Below, one piece after another: positions 7,100 to 15,307 of a stretch of DNA of 21,960 bases. Made by a program: the position numbers and the translations under genes. Numbering within the stretch: position 1 is the first letter of the stretch; each line of letters starts with the position of its first letter. Source of the stretch: Pseudomonadota bacterium (GTDB lineage: Bacteria; Pseudomonadota; Gammaproteobacteria; Burkholderiales; Gallionellaceae); assembly GCA_021822115.1 (NCBI GenBank), contig JAJZSA010000043.1, forward strand, positions 1-21,960, read 5' to 3'. A model generated the notes under the pieces. It had not been told where the DNA came from, made no database searches, and saw only the letters and a program-made list of their open reading frames with translations.

Positions 7100-7555
7100 T
7101 CAGGCCGGCTGTGCCGCGACCTTGAAGATCACCTTGCGCACGGTGCCGCTGCCGATCAACGGTGCGTGCGCATCTTCCGGGAAGAAGATGCAGAAGTGAT
7201 CCGGCGGTACCGGCACGTAAGAAGCCGGGGCATCATGGAAGAAACGGATGTCCTTCTCTTCGCTGTGCTCGCTCACCGGGTTCAGGCAGTCCGCCAGCGG
7301 TTTCCATCCCATCGTTTCGTCACCTTCCAGCACCAGCTGGATGTCGATGTACTTCCGGTGTGCTTCCAGCTTGGCCATCTCTTTCGTTTTTGCGGGCACC
7401 TGCTCCACGATGGCGATCAGGTCGTCGCCCAACACTTGATAGCGTCCCGGCGCGAGTGCGAACAGGTCGGTGTCGCGTATGTATTCGAAGGCGTACTGGA
7501 ACAGCGGATGCAGTTTGCTATAGCGCGCGGACTGGGATAGGGAAGACAGGATCAT
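7100..7555 (-). CDS. YhcH/YjgK/YiaL (TabA/EbgC, DUF386) family protein
   Basis: A small (151-residue) cupin-fold protein of the DUF386 family, which includes E. coli YhcH, TabA and EbgC. Members bind a metal and are linked to sugar metabolism or biofilm control; no firm reaction is known for this one. Family features visible are LAPGRYQVLGDDLIAIVEQ, the HRKYIDIQLVLEG block and the C-terminal FFPEDAHAPLIG with likely metal-binding His. The start is set by ATGA overlap with the PAP2 stop: ATG begins at 7555 and TGA at 7554. An upstream in-frame start near 7603 would overlap the PAP2 gene by about 50 bases and adds a non-conserved tail. It is the last gene of the packed minus-strand run and is followed by a terminator-like hairpin. 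Confidence 0.88.
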   Translation of the reverse strand: MILSSLSQSARYSKLHPLFQYAFEYIRDTDLFALAPGRYQVLGDDLIAIVEQVPAKTKEMAKLEAHRKYIDIQLVLEGDETMGWKPLADCLNPVSEHSEEKDIRFFHDAPASYVPVPPDHFCIFFPEDAHAPLIGSGTVRKVIFKVAAQPA

Positions 7556-8148
7556 GTCGTTTTCTCTTCGGGTTTCGGCTTGCGATAGGGCGAGGTGTAC
7601 CACGCGGCGCAGATGAGGCCGATCAGGCAGCCGGCGAGTACGGCGGAAAGCGTGTGCGCATCCAGCATGATGCGCGCACCCATGGTGAGCAGCAGGATGG
7701 GCACGAGGTAGAACAGGTGACGCCAGCCGTAGCGGCGCGCCACGAAGTACACGGCGCAGGACGACATCGACGAGTGGCCGGAGGGCATGTTGTGGCGACT
7801 GTCCGGTGCGTACGGGCGTTCGCCGATGCGCGTGCCACCGACATGGACATCGTTCACCACGCGCTTCAAGCCTTGGGTGGCGATGGTGGTAGCGACACCG
7901 AGATAGAGCAGTTGCGCCATGCCTTCCTTGTCGCGCAGCAACAGCGGCAGGCCGATCTGCGCGATGGTGTTCACGAAGCGCAATTTGGTCTCGCTGGGCT
8001 CCACCCAGGCCGGCCGTTCGGCGCCCAGGTGTTCACGATAGCTGGCCAGGTCGGAGGGGTAGAACACGCACACCACGAGGCTGACCAGACAGGCGGCGAT
8101 GAAGCCCATGGGGCGTTTCTTCGGCAGGTGGTCGCGCAGCTTGCTCAA
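7552..8148 (-). CDS. PAP2-family membrane phosphatase, LpxE-like
   Basis: A 198-residue inner-membrane phosphatase of the PAP2 superfamily. The start is TTG at 8148: AAGGAG, overlapping the eptA stop codon, lies five bases upstream. Motifs are K95 with RP at 111-112 (a longer spacing than the classic KX6RP), PSGH at 122-125 and R159-X5-H165. The Asp normally four residues after this His is Ala169 (HTLSA). About four to five hydrophobic segments are seen, the first near 15-30. Adjacency to eptA suggests a lipid A 1-phosphatase: in Helicobacter pylori lpxE and eptA are neighbours and act in sequence, removing the 1-phosphate and adding phosphoethanolamine. Undecaprenyl-pyrophosphate or other lipid phosphates are alternative substrates. 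Family sure, substrate inferred. Confidence 0.85.
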   Translation of the reverse strand: MSKLRDHLPKKRPMGFIAACLVSLVVCVFYPSDLASYREHLGAERPAWVEPSETKLRFVNTIAQIGLPLLLRDKEGMAQLLYLGVATTIATQGLKRVVNDVHVGGTRIGERPYAPDSRHNMPSGHSSMSSCAVYFVARRYGWRHLFYLVPILLLTMGARIMLDAHTLSAVLAGCLIGLICAAWYTSPYRKPKPEEKTT

Positions 8149-8157
8149 GCGTGCTCC

Positions 8158-9774
8158 TTATTTCTTCGGTTGGGCGACATCGCTGAAGATGTCGAGTTGC
8201 GGTTCGTAGATGCTGCTGGTCATGTCGAAGGCGCCCATCACGCTGTGGAACACCGTCTGTTGTGCATGCCTGGCGTGCGTTAGCGCGGCCTCGGGGGCCA
8301 GCCGCTTGCGTTGCTTGAACGCGTCCGACATCCATACGATGTAGGGGATGTCCTTCTGCACGTCGGGCGCCAGTGTATACGGTGTGCCGTGCAAGTACAG
8401 GCCATACTCGCCCAGCGATTCGCCGTGGTCGGAGAGGTAGAGCATCATCGTGGCGGCATCCGGGATGGCACGCAGCAGGTCTATCGTTTCGGCCAGGAAC
8501 TTGTCGGTGTAGAGGATGGTGTTGTCGTAAGCGTTGACCACGCTCTCCGGTGTGCAATCCTGCAATTGCACCGAGCGGCAGACCGGCGCGAAACGTTCGC
8601 CATCGGCCGGGTAGTGTTCGAAGTAGTTCGGCCCGTGGCTGCCGGACTGGTGCAACACCACGAAGATGCGCTGGCTGTCGGAAGCCGCGATGCGCTGTGC
8701 CAGGCCGGTGAGCAACACTTCGTCGTGGTTGCAATGCGGACCGCTGCACGCTTTGACCAGCTCGGTATCGCGCTGATAGGTGTTCACCTTGAGCGGCGGT
8801 TCGCCCCAGTTGCGCGTGCGCCAGATGGTGTCGATGCCGTGGCGTTGCAGGTAGCTGGGCAATGCTTCGTAGTTGTAGAACAGTGTGTTGCTGGTGTCGG
8901 CGTTGGCCAGGATGCATTGCACCGAGGCGGTGGTATAGGTCGAGCAGGAGTGGGCGCCGCGGATGGCCATGGCGCCGGCCTGACGCAGCAGCGGATTGGT
9001 GTCGCGCGCATAGCCATAGAGCGAGAAGTCGGCCGCGCGCGCCGACTCGCCGATCACCAGCACCACGACGGTCTTCTTCTTTTCATCGTGCGTGAACTGC
9101 GCGGGCGGCAACAAGGTCAGCTCGCGTGTCTGCATCATCTTCTCGCTCTGGTAGCGTGCAGCATTGATGACATAAGACCAGGGCAGGATCATGCCGCCCA
9201 GCTTGCGCCCGTGTTTGTCTATCCATAGCCAGGTCTGCGCATTGGCATACAGCAGGCCGATGCCGACCAGCAGCGACAAGACCAGCGCTGCCAGCGTGCG
9301 CAGGCGCGATACGCGATGCAGCGTCACGCGCGACAGCAGCCAGGCCGGCAGCACGCCGAACAGCAGCACATGCAGCAGGAAGTCGAACGAGAGATAGCTG
9401 CCCGCCTCGGCCGTGTTGGTGTTGAACACATTGCCCATCATCGCCTTGTCCAGCACTACCTGGTAGGTCTGGATGAAATACAGCGCCAGGGCATTGCAGA
9501 ACACCATCAACATCGCCAGCGGTTTGAGCAGGCGTTGCGAGACCAGCGCGAACAGGAACATCACCAGCACCGTCAGCAGCATCGCCAGTACGAACAGGCT
9601 GAACAGTGTCAGGGCGCCGGCCTGCTCCTGGAGGACGAAGCTGTAGAGCGGCCAGTGATAGAGCAGGGCGTTGAGTGCCGCGAAGGCGAACACGAAGCGC
9701 GGTGCACTGAGCTTCCACTGCAGGCGGGCGAGCACCTGCTTGAGTCTATTGAGCGGAGAGATCGGTGCGGTCAT
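8158..9774 (-). CDS. eptA: Lipid A phosphoethanolamine transferase EptA
   Basis: A 538-residue inner-membrane enzyme that transfers phosphoethanolamine from phosphatidylethanolamine to lipid A, lowering surface charge and binding of cationic peptides. Five hydrophobic segments lie in the first 180 residues (about 27-45, 53-79, 84-104, 131-150, 157-177). The periplasmic sulfatase-fold domain follows: GESARA with metal ligand Glu243, the nucleophile region SCSTYTTASVQC (Thr279-282), HQSGSHGP (375-382), SDHGES with Asp449-His450, and LHGTPY with His462. The usual SVPCMFS after the nucleophile reads SVQCILA here, a modest departure. It lies nine bases after trhP and nine before the PAP2 gene. The related transferases EptB and CptA are alternatives, but length and motifs favour EptA. 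Confidence 0.92.
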   Translation of the reverse strand: MTAPISPLNRLKQVLARLQWKLSAPRFVFAFAALNALLYHWPLYSFVLQEQAGALTLFSLFVLAMLLTVLVMFLFALVSQRLLKPLAMLMVFCNALALYFIQTYQVVLDKAMMGNVFNTNTAEAGSYLSFDFLLHVLLFGVLPAWLLSRVTLHRVSRLRTLAALVLSLLVGIGLLYANAQTWLWIDKHGRKLGGMILPWSYVINAARYQSEKMMQTRELTLLPPAQFTHDEKKKTVVVLVIGESARAADFSLYGYARDTNPLLRQAGAMAIRGAHSCSTYTTASVQCILANADTSNTLFYNYEALPSYLQRHGIDTIWRTRNWGEPPLKVNTYQRDTELVKACSGPHCNHDEVLLTGLAQRIAASDSQRIFVVLHQSGSHGPNYFEHYPADGERFAPVCRSVQLQDCTPESVVNAYDNTILYTDKFLAETIDLLRAIPDAATMMLYLSDHGESLGEYGLYLHGTPYTLAPDVQKDIPYIVWMSDAFKQRKRLAPEAALTHARHAQQTVFHSVMGAFDMTSSIYEPQLDIFSDVAQPKK

Positions 9775-9783
9775 GCGACGACG

Positions 9784-11127
9784 TTACAGGAAGCGGGCGA
9801 CCATGCCATGGGCATATTCACCTTGCAGCGGGATGCGTACATGGTGGCCGCTGCCGGGCGCGACGGTGAGTGCTTCGCCTTGCAGTCCCTGCATGGCCGC
9901 CACTTCGACGATGCGGTTGCCGGCGGGGTGGACGATCTCCAGTTTGTCGCCGACGCTGAAGCGGTTCTTCACTTCGATCTCGGCCATGCCGTCGTTGCAG
10001 GCGACGATATCGCCCACGTACTGCTGGCGGAAGCTCTCCGAGTGGCCGCGCAGGTAGTTCTGCTGTTCGTGCGTGTGGTGGCGTTCGTAGAAGCCGTCGG
10101 TGTAGCCACGGCTGGCCAGTGCATCCAGCGCCCCCAGCAATTTCAGGTCGAACGGTCTGCCCAGCATCGCATCGTCGATGGCCTGGCGATATACCTGTGC
10201 GGTGCGCGCCACGTAGTAGATGGATTTGGTGCGGCCTTCGACTTTCAGCGAATCGATGCCGATCTTCACCAGACGCTCCACATGCTCGACGGCGCGCAGG
10301 TCCTTGGAGTTCATGATGTAGGTGCCGTGCTCGTCTTCCAGCACCGGCATCAGCTCGCCCGGATGGTCCTGGCGCGAAATGACATAGACACGGTCGGCCA
10401 GCGGGTGGCGCGGTTGCGAACCGCAATCGGACAGGGCGGATTCGCTGAGTGCCTTGTCGAAATCGAAGTCGATCTTCTCGATGTTGCCGGTGCCATCTTC
10501 GGCGGCGTTGTCCACCTTGTAATCCCAGCGGCAGGAGTTGGTGCAGGTGCCCTGGTTGGCGTCGCGATGGTTGAAGTAACCGGAGAGCAGGCAGCGGCCG
10601 GAGTAGGCGATGCACAGCGCGCCGTGCACGAACACTTCCAGTTCCATGTCCGGGCATTGCTGGCGGATCTCTTCGATCTCGTCCAGCGACAGTTCGCGCG
10701 ACAGGATCACGCGCGACACGCCGACCGATTTCCAGAACTTCACCGCAGCATAGTTCACGGTGTTGGCCTGCACCGACAGATGGACGACCTGCTCGGGCCA
10801 GCGCTCGCGCACCATGGCGATGAGGCCGGGGTCGGCCATGATGAGTGCGTCCGGCTTCATCGCGATCACCGGTTCCATGTCCGCCATGTAGGTCTTCACC
10901 TTGGCGTTGTGCGGCATCAGGTTGCTGGCGACATAGAACTGTTTGCCCAGCGCGTGCGCTTCGGCGATGCCCTGCGCGAGTTGCTCCATCATGAACTCGT
11001 TGTTGCGCACGCGCAGGCTGTAGCGCGGCTGGCCAGCGTACACCGCATCCGCGCCGTAGGCGTAGGCGGTGCGCATCTTGTCGAGCGAGGCGGCGGGCAG
11101 CAGGAGTTCGGGTTTCTTCATGGTCAT
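9784..11127 (-). CDS. trhP: tRNA uridine hydroxylation protein TrhP (YegQ), peptidase U32 family
   Basis: A U32-family protein of 447 residues. E. coli TrhP (formerly YegQ) is needed for prephenate-dependent formation of 5-hydroxyuridine at the tRNA wobble position; despite the family name no protease activity is established for it. It opens MTMKKPELLLPAASLDKMR. The U32 signature runs EVFVHGALCIAYSGRCLLS, followed by further cysteines in GTCTNSCRW, the probable iron-sulfur ligands. The start at 11127 forms an ATGA overlap with the metF stop; ATG 11121 two codons later is the alternative. A longer reading to 11229 would lie inside metF and is not supported. It sits inside the packed metF-to-YhcH run. 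Confidence 0.93.
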   Translation of the reverse strand: MTMKKPELLLPAASLDKMRTAYAYGADAVYAGQPRYSLRVRNNEFMMEQLAQGIAEAHALGKQFYVASNLMPHNAKVKTYMADMEPVIAMKPDALIMADPGLIAMVRERWPEQVVHLSVQANTVNYAAVKFWKSVGVSRVILSRELSLDEIEEIRQQCPDMELEVFVHGALCIAYSGRCLLSGYFNHRDANQGTCTNSCRWDYKVDNAAEDGTGNIEKIDFDFDKALSESALSDCGSQPRHPLADRVYVISRQDHPGELMPVLEDEHGTYIMNSKDLRAVEHVERLVKIGIDSLKVEGRTKSIYYVARTAQVYRQAIDDAMLGRPFDLKLLGALDALASRGYTDGFYERHHTHEQQNYLRGHSESFRQQYVGDIVACNDGMAEIEVKNRFSVGDKLEIVHPAGNRIVEVAAMQGLQGEALTVAPGSGHHVRIPLQGEYAHGMVARFL

Positions 11128-11969
11128 GCGTGATAGCCGAGACGGCGCAGGATGTCGATGGAGGCGTTGGCCTGGTTCAGCGTATAGAAATGCAGGCCGG
11201 GCACGCCGCCGGCGATGAGCTTCTCGCACAGCGCGGTGACCACATCGAGACCGAAGGCTTGCACCGATTCCACATCGTCACCGTAGCTTTCCATGGTCTT
11301 GCGCATCCAGCGCGGGATCTCGGCGCCGCAGGCATCGGAGAAGCGTGCCAGCTGCGAGTAACGCACGATGGGCATGATGCCGGGCACGATGGGCGCGGTG
11401 ACGCCGAGCTTGCGCGTCTCCTCGACGAAGCGGAAATAGGCATCAGCGTTGTAGAAATACTGCGTGATGGCCGAGTCGGCGCCGGCGTTGATCTTGCGCT
11501 TGAAGTTGAGCATGTCGTCGCGCGCCGACTTGGCCTGCGGGTGGAACTCGGGATAGGCGGCGACTTCGATGTGGAAGTGCGCGCCGGTCTCGGCGCGGAT
11601 GAAGCTCACCAGTTCGTTAGCGTACTGGAACTCGCCGATGCTGGCCATGCCGGAAGGCAGGTCGCCGCGCAGCGCGACGATGCGCTTGATGCCGGCGTTC
11701 TTGTAGGCGTGCAGCAGGGTGCGGATGTTGTCGCGCGTGCTGCCCACGCAAGACAGATGCGGCGCGGCCTCATGTCCTTCCTTCTGGATCTGCAACACGA
11801 TGTCCTGCGTGCGTTCCTGGGTGGAGCCGCCGGCGCCGAAGGTGACGGAGAAGAATTCCGGATTGAGCGCGGCCAGCCGCTGGCGTGCGGCGGTGAGCTT
11901 GCTCACGCCTTCGGGCGTTTGCGGCGGGAAGAATTCAAAGCTGATCGGTGTCTTTGTTGCGTTGTTCAT
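11124..11969 (-). CDS. metF: 5,10-methylenetetrahydrofolate reductase MetF
   Basis: A cytoplasmic FAD enzyme of 281 residues that reduces methylene-THF to methyl-THF, the methyl donor for methionine synthesis. The N-terminus has ISFEFFPPQTPEG (9-21) with the catalytic-type Glu12. GAGGSTQERT, the central LRGDLPSG and ITQYFYNADAYFRF are all MetF hallmarks. Length is normal. GAGGAA lies just before the ATG. The start lies 35 bases inside the 3' end of the YvlD-like gene, and the stop overlaps trhP by four bases, indicating co-transcription. Its place downstream of ahcY and metK puts the methionine/SAM cycle in one cluster. Confidence 0.97.
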   Translation of the reverse strand: MNNATKTPISFEFFPPQTPEGVSKLTAARQRLAALNPEFFSVTFGAGGSTQERTQDIVLQIQKEGHEAAPHLSCVGSTRDNIRTLLHAYKNAGIKRIVALRGDLPSGMASIGEFQYANELVSFIRAETGAHFHIEVAAYPEFHPQAKSARDDMLNFKRKINAGADSAITQYFYNADAYFRFVEETRKLGVTAPIVPGIMPIVRYSQLARFSDACGAEIPRWMRKTMESYGDDVESVQAFGLDVVTALCEKLIAGGVPGLHFYTLNQANASIDILRRLGYHA

Positions 11970-12327
11970 GTTTCCTCACGAGCAATTGTGCGGCGGCTGA
12001 GCTCAGCGCCCACGAGAAGATGCTGTACAGCACGGCGCCCAGCACGGCGGGCCAGAAACCTTCGACCACGAAGCCGCGCAGGATGGAGCCGGCGAACCAG
12101 AACATCAGGCCGTTGATGACCAGGATGAACAGGCCCAGGGTGATGACGGTAGCCGGCAGCGTGAGCACGATGAAGATGGGGCGGATCAGGGTGTTGACCA
12201 GTCCCAGCACGATGGCGGCCGCGAAGGCGGCCATGAAACCGTCCACGCGGATGCCCGGCACGAAGCTCGCCACCGCGATCAGCGCCAGCGAGTTCAATGT
12301 CCAGATGAGCAGCAGTCGTATCAGCAT
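11935..12327 (-). CDS. YvlD/phage-holin-4_2 family membrane protein
   Basis: A 130-residue protein with four hydrophobic segments (about 2-22, 30-48, 52-74 and 85-112), matching the small membrane family often named phage holin family or YvlD (PF04020). Typical blocks are GIRVDGFMAAFAAAIVLGLVNTLIRPI near 25-51 and LTLPATVITLGLF at 55-67. The family name reflects weak similarity to holins; this is not evidence of a prophage and no phage gene is near. Function is unknown. It sits between ahcY and metF and overlaps metF by 35 bases, an unusually long coding overlap that suggests translational coupling. Confidence 0.86.
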   Translation of the reverse strand: MLIRLLLIWTLNSLALIAVASFVPGIRVDGFMAAFAAAIVLGLVNTLIRPIFIVLTLPATVITLGLFILVINGLMFWFAGSILRGFVVEGFWPAVLGAVLYSIFSWALSSAAAQLLVRKHEQRNKDTDQL

Positions 12328-12343
12328 GTGTTCTCAATACCAA

Positions 12344-12367
12344 CAGGGCGGGGAGATCCCCGCCCTG
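12344..12367 (-). terminator. Perfect GC-rich palindrome after ahcY, terminator-like
   Basis: Arms of 11 bases (12344-12354 and 12357-12367, CAGGGCGGGGA and its complement) make a very stable hairpin 28 bases past the ahcY stop. On the minus strand it is followed by TTGGTATT, a poor U-tract. It may end or attenuate the ahcY transcript before the YvlD-metF genes. Confidence 0.55.
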
Positions 12368-12394
12368 CCATGATACCGGCAAACTACGGCCAGC

Positions 12395-13798
<1,404 letters not shown>

Positions 13799-13806
13799 AA
13801 CGTTCT

Positions 13807-13829
13807 CCATTCACAAGTTAAATGAATGG
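13807..13829 (-). promoter_or_regulatory. Shine-Dalgarno-sequestering hairpin of ahcY
   Basis: On the minus strand CCATTCA (13829-13823) pairs perfectly with TGAATGG (13813-13807) around a nine-base loop. The closing GG is the first half of the GGAG ribosome binding site (13808-13805). The two C bases at 13829-13828 also belong to the riboswitch pseudoknot strand GCGCCC. The hairpin and the ligand-bound pseudoknot therefore compete, as expected for an on-switch acting on translation. The pairing is seen in the sequence; the switching is inferred. Confidence 0.65.
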
Positions 13830-13916
13830 GCGCCGTTGCTACATTGTGAGCCACCCTGCCGAGCCTGACAGATTCACCAAGCGGTGACTGCTGCAGCGCC
13901 CCTCGGCGGGGTGGGT
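13826..13916 (-). promoter_or_regulatory. SAH riboswitch upstream of ahcY
   Basis: The minus strand carries the conserved SAH riboswitch core: GCCGAGGGGCGCTGCAGC, a variable hairpin, CAGGCTCGGC and AACGGCGCCC. P1 is formed by GCCGAG (13907-13902) with CTCGGC (13863-13858) and is extended past one mismatch by CCACCC (13914-13909) with GGGTGG (13856-13851). The internal arm contains CACCG/TGGTG around 13874-13886. The pseudoknot is GGGCGC (13901-13896) with GCGCCC (13833-13828). This RNA class binds S-adenosylhomocysteine and raises expression of ahcY when SAH is high. All expected pairing elements are present, so it should be functional. Confidence 0.94.
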
Positions 13917-13924
13917 GATGCGGA

Positions 13925-13930
13925 TATTTA
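13925..13930 (-). promoter_or_regulatory. Candidate -10 box for the ahcY riboswitch transcript
   Basis: TAAATA on the minus strand lies about ten bases before riboswitch helix P1, so transcription would start right at the aptamer, the usual arrangement. The -35 region (GTAGCC at 17-base spacing) is poor. Position is the main support. Confidence 0.35.
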
Positions 13931-13954
13931 TGCAACTTATGCGTTTTGGCTACG

Positions 13955-14005
13955 GCCGCCGCTGTTGCGGCTTAACCTGCGCAAACGCAGGTTCCCCCTA
14001 CGGGG
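13955..14005. repeat. Run of three short hairpins in the metK-ahcY spacer
   Basis: Three consecutive inverted repeats occupy the spacer: GCCGC/GCGGC (13955-13959, 13967-13971), a perfect AACCTGCG-CAAA-CGCAGGTT (13974-13993) and CCCC-TAC-GGGG (13995-14005). None has a U-run on either strand. They may stall or terminate read-through from metK, or be repeat debris. No coding signal was seen here. Confidence 0.5.
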
Positions 14006-14020
14006 ACAAGAGCCTGCGCG

Positions 14021-14094
14021 AAATACGGACAAAGGCCTACGGCCCGGCCTACAGGCCGGCATCCGCGCGGAGCGCGGCTGCTTTGTCTGTATTT
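14021..14094. repeat. Long inverted repeat straddling the metK stop codon
   Basis: AAATACGGACAAAG (14021-14034) matches the reverse complement of 14081-14094 at 13 of 14 positions. Between them are a second palindrome, CCGGCC-TACA-GGCCGG-like, around 14045-14060, whose loop contains the metK stop, and a direct repeat of GGCCTAC. One arm therefore lies in metK coding sequence (ENTDKA region) and the other beyond the stop. It could fold as the 3' end structure of the metK mRNA. Confidence 0.55.
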
Positions 14095-15224
14095 TCCCAC
14101 GTGAATTCCGGTTCTTCGCGACCGAAGTGGCCGTAGGCGGCGGTCTTCAGATAGATCGGACGCAGCAGGTTGAGCATGTTGACGATGCCCTTGGGGCGCA
14201 GGTCGAAATGCTTCTTCACCAGTGCGGTGATCTTCTCGTCGGAGATCTTGCCGGTGCCATAGGTGCTGACCATGATGCTGGTCGGTTGCGCCACGCCGAT
14301 GGCATAGCTGACCTGAACCAGGCACTTGTCGGCCAGCCCTGCGGCGACGATGTTCTTCGCCACATAGCGGCCAGCGTAAGCGGCGGAACGGTCGACTTTG
14401 GACGGGTCCTTGCCGGAGAACGCGCCGCCACCGTGCGGTGCGGCACCACCGTAGGTATCCACGATGATCTTGCGGCCGGTGAGGCCGGCGTCGCCGTGCG
14501 GGCCGCCGATCTCGAAGCAGCCGGTGGGGTTGATCAGGTATTTGATGTCGCCCTTGATCAGTTCCTTGGGCAGCACCGGCTTGATGATGTCTTCGATCAC
14601 GGCTTCGTGCAGGATCTTCTGTTTCGCGGCCGGCGAGAATTCCGGTGTGTGCTGGGTGGAGAGCACCACGGTGTCGATGGAATGCGGCTTGCCATGCGCA
14701 TATTTGATGGTGACTTGCGATTTCGCGTCCGGGCGCAGCCAGGGCAGGCGGCCATCCTTGCGCAGCATGGCCTGGCGTTCGACGATGCGGTGCGACAGGT
14801 AGATGGGCAGCGGCATCAGGGTGTCGGTCTCGTTACAGGCGTAACCGAACATCAGGCCTTGGTCGCCCGCACCCTGGTTGAGGTAGTCGTCGGAGGCGCG
14901 ATCCACGCCTTGCGCGATGTTGGGGCTCTGCTGGCCGTAGCACACATGCACCGAGCAGCCATCGGCATCGAAGCGCAGGCTGGGGTCGTCATAGCCGATG
15001 CGACGGATGGTCTCGCGCGCCACCTTGGCGTAGTTGACGTTGGCGGTAGTGGTGATCTCGCCGGCGAGGATGGTCAGGCCGGTGGTGACCAGGGTCTCGG
15101 CGGCTACACGTGCCGTCGGGTCTTGGGCTAGAATCGCGTCCAGGATCGCGTCCGAGATCTGGTCGGCTACCTTGTCCGGATGGCCCTCGGACACGGATTC
15201 GGATGTGAAGTAAAACTCGCTCAT
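14049..15224 (-). CDS. metK: S-adenosylmethionine synthetase MetK
   Basis: MetK makes SAM from methionine and ATP in the cytoplasm. From the ATG at 15224 the protein has 391 residues and opens [20 protein letters not shown], with the ATP-binding GHPDK at 14-18. [12 protein letters not shown] (118-129) is the MetK signature, and the [19 protein letters not shown] block follows near 255. The C-terminus ([15 protein letters not shown]) is homologous to the usual one. GGAG lies five bases before the ATG. A longer reading to 15344 would run into the divergent acyltransferase and is rejected. It is divergent from the lpxL-type gene and lies upstream of ahcY, so SAM synthesis and SAH removal are adjacent. 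Confidence 0.98.
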   Translation of the reverse strand: MSEFYFTSESVSEGHPDKVADQISDAILDAILAQDPTARVAAETLVTTGLTILAGEITTTANVNYAKVARETIRRIGYDDPSLRFDADGCSVHVCYGQQSPNIAQGVDRASDDYLNQGAGDQGLMFGYACNETDTLMPLPIYLSHRIVERQAMLRKDGRLPWLRPDAKSQVTIKYAHGKPHSIDTVVLSTQHTPEFSPAAKQKILHEAVIEDIIKPVLPKELIKGDIKYLINPTGCFEIGGPHGDAGLTGRKIIVDTYGGAAPHGGGAFSGKDPSKVDRSAAYAGRYVAKNIVAAGLADKCLVQVSYAIGVAQPTSIMVSTYGTGKISDEKITALVKKHFDLRPKGIVNMLNLLRPIYLKTAAYGHFGREEPEFTWENTDKAAALRADAGL

Positions 15225-15264
15225 GGCTCTCCGATCACTACTTCTTATATTCAAATGGGCGCGC

Positions 15265-15270
15265 AGTATA
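15265..15270 (-). promoter_or_regulatory. Extended -10 promoter of metK
   Basis: TATACT on the minus strand is preceded by TGC, making an extended -10 (TGnTATACT) that can work without a -35 box; none is seen. The predicted start gives a leader of about 34 bases to the metK ATG, too short for a riboswitch. Confidence 0.5.
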
Positions 15271-15307
15271 GCAAATCCCTCCCCTGTCGATTCGTGGACT
15301 TCGCGGC

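Noticed and set aside
9316..11133. 605-codon open frame on the plus strand opposite eptA and trhP
   Set aside because: It is antisense to two well-identified genes, its translation has the His/Gln/Arg-rich look of a GC-skewed shadow frame, and it shows no domain motif.
11935..12327. Holin-like protein as a sign of a prophage
   Set aside because: The family is common in chromosomes outside phages, and no capsid, integrase, lysin or other phage gene is nearby.
13974..13993. AACCTGCG hairpin as the intrinsic terminator of metK
   Set aside because: The stem is perfect but no U-run follows on the minus strand, so it was listed only as part of a hairpin cluster.
15225..15307. A SAM riboswitch ahead of metK
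   Set aside because: The predicted metK leader is only about 34 bases, and none of the SAM riboswitch conserved cores is visible there.
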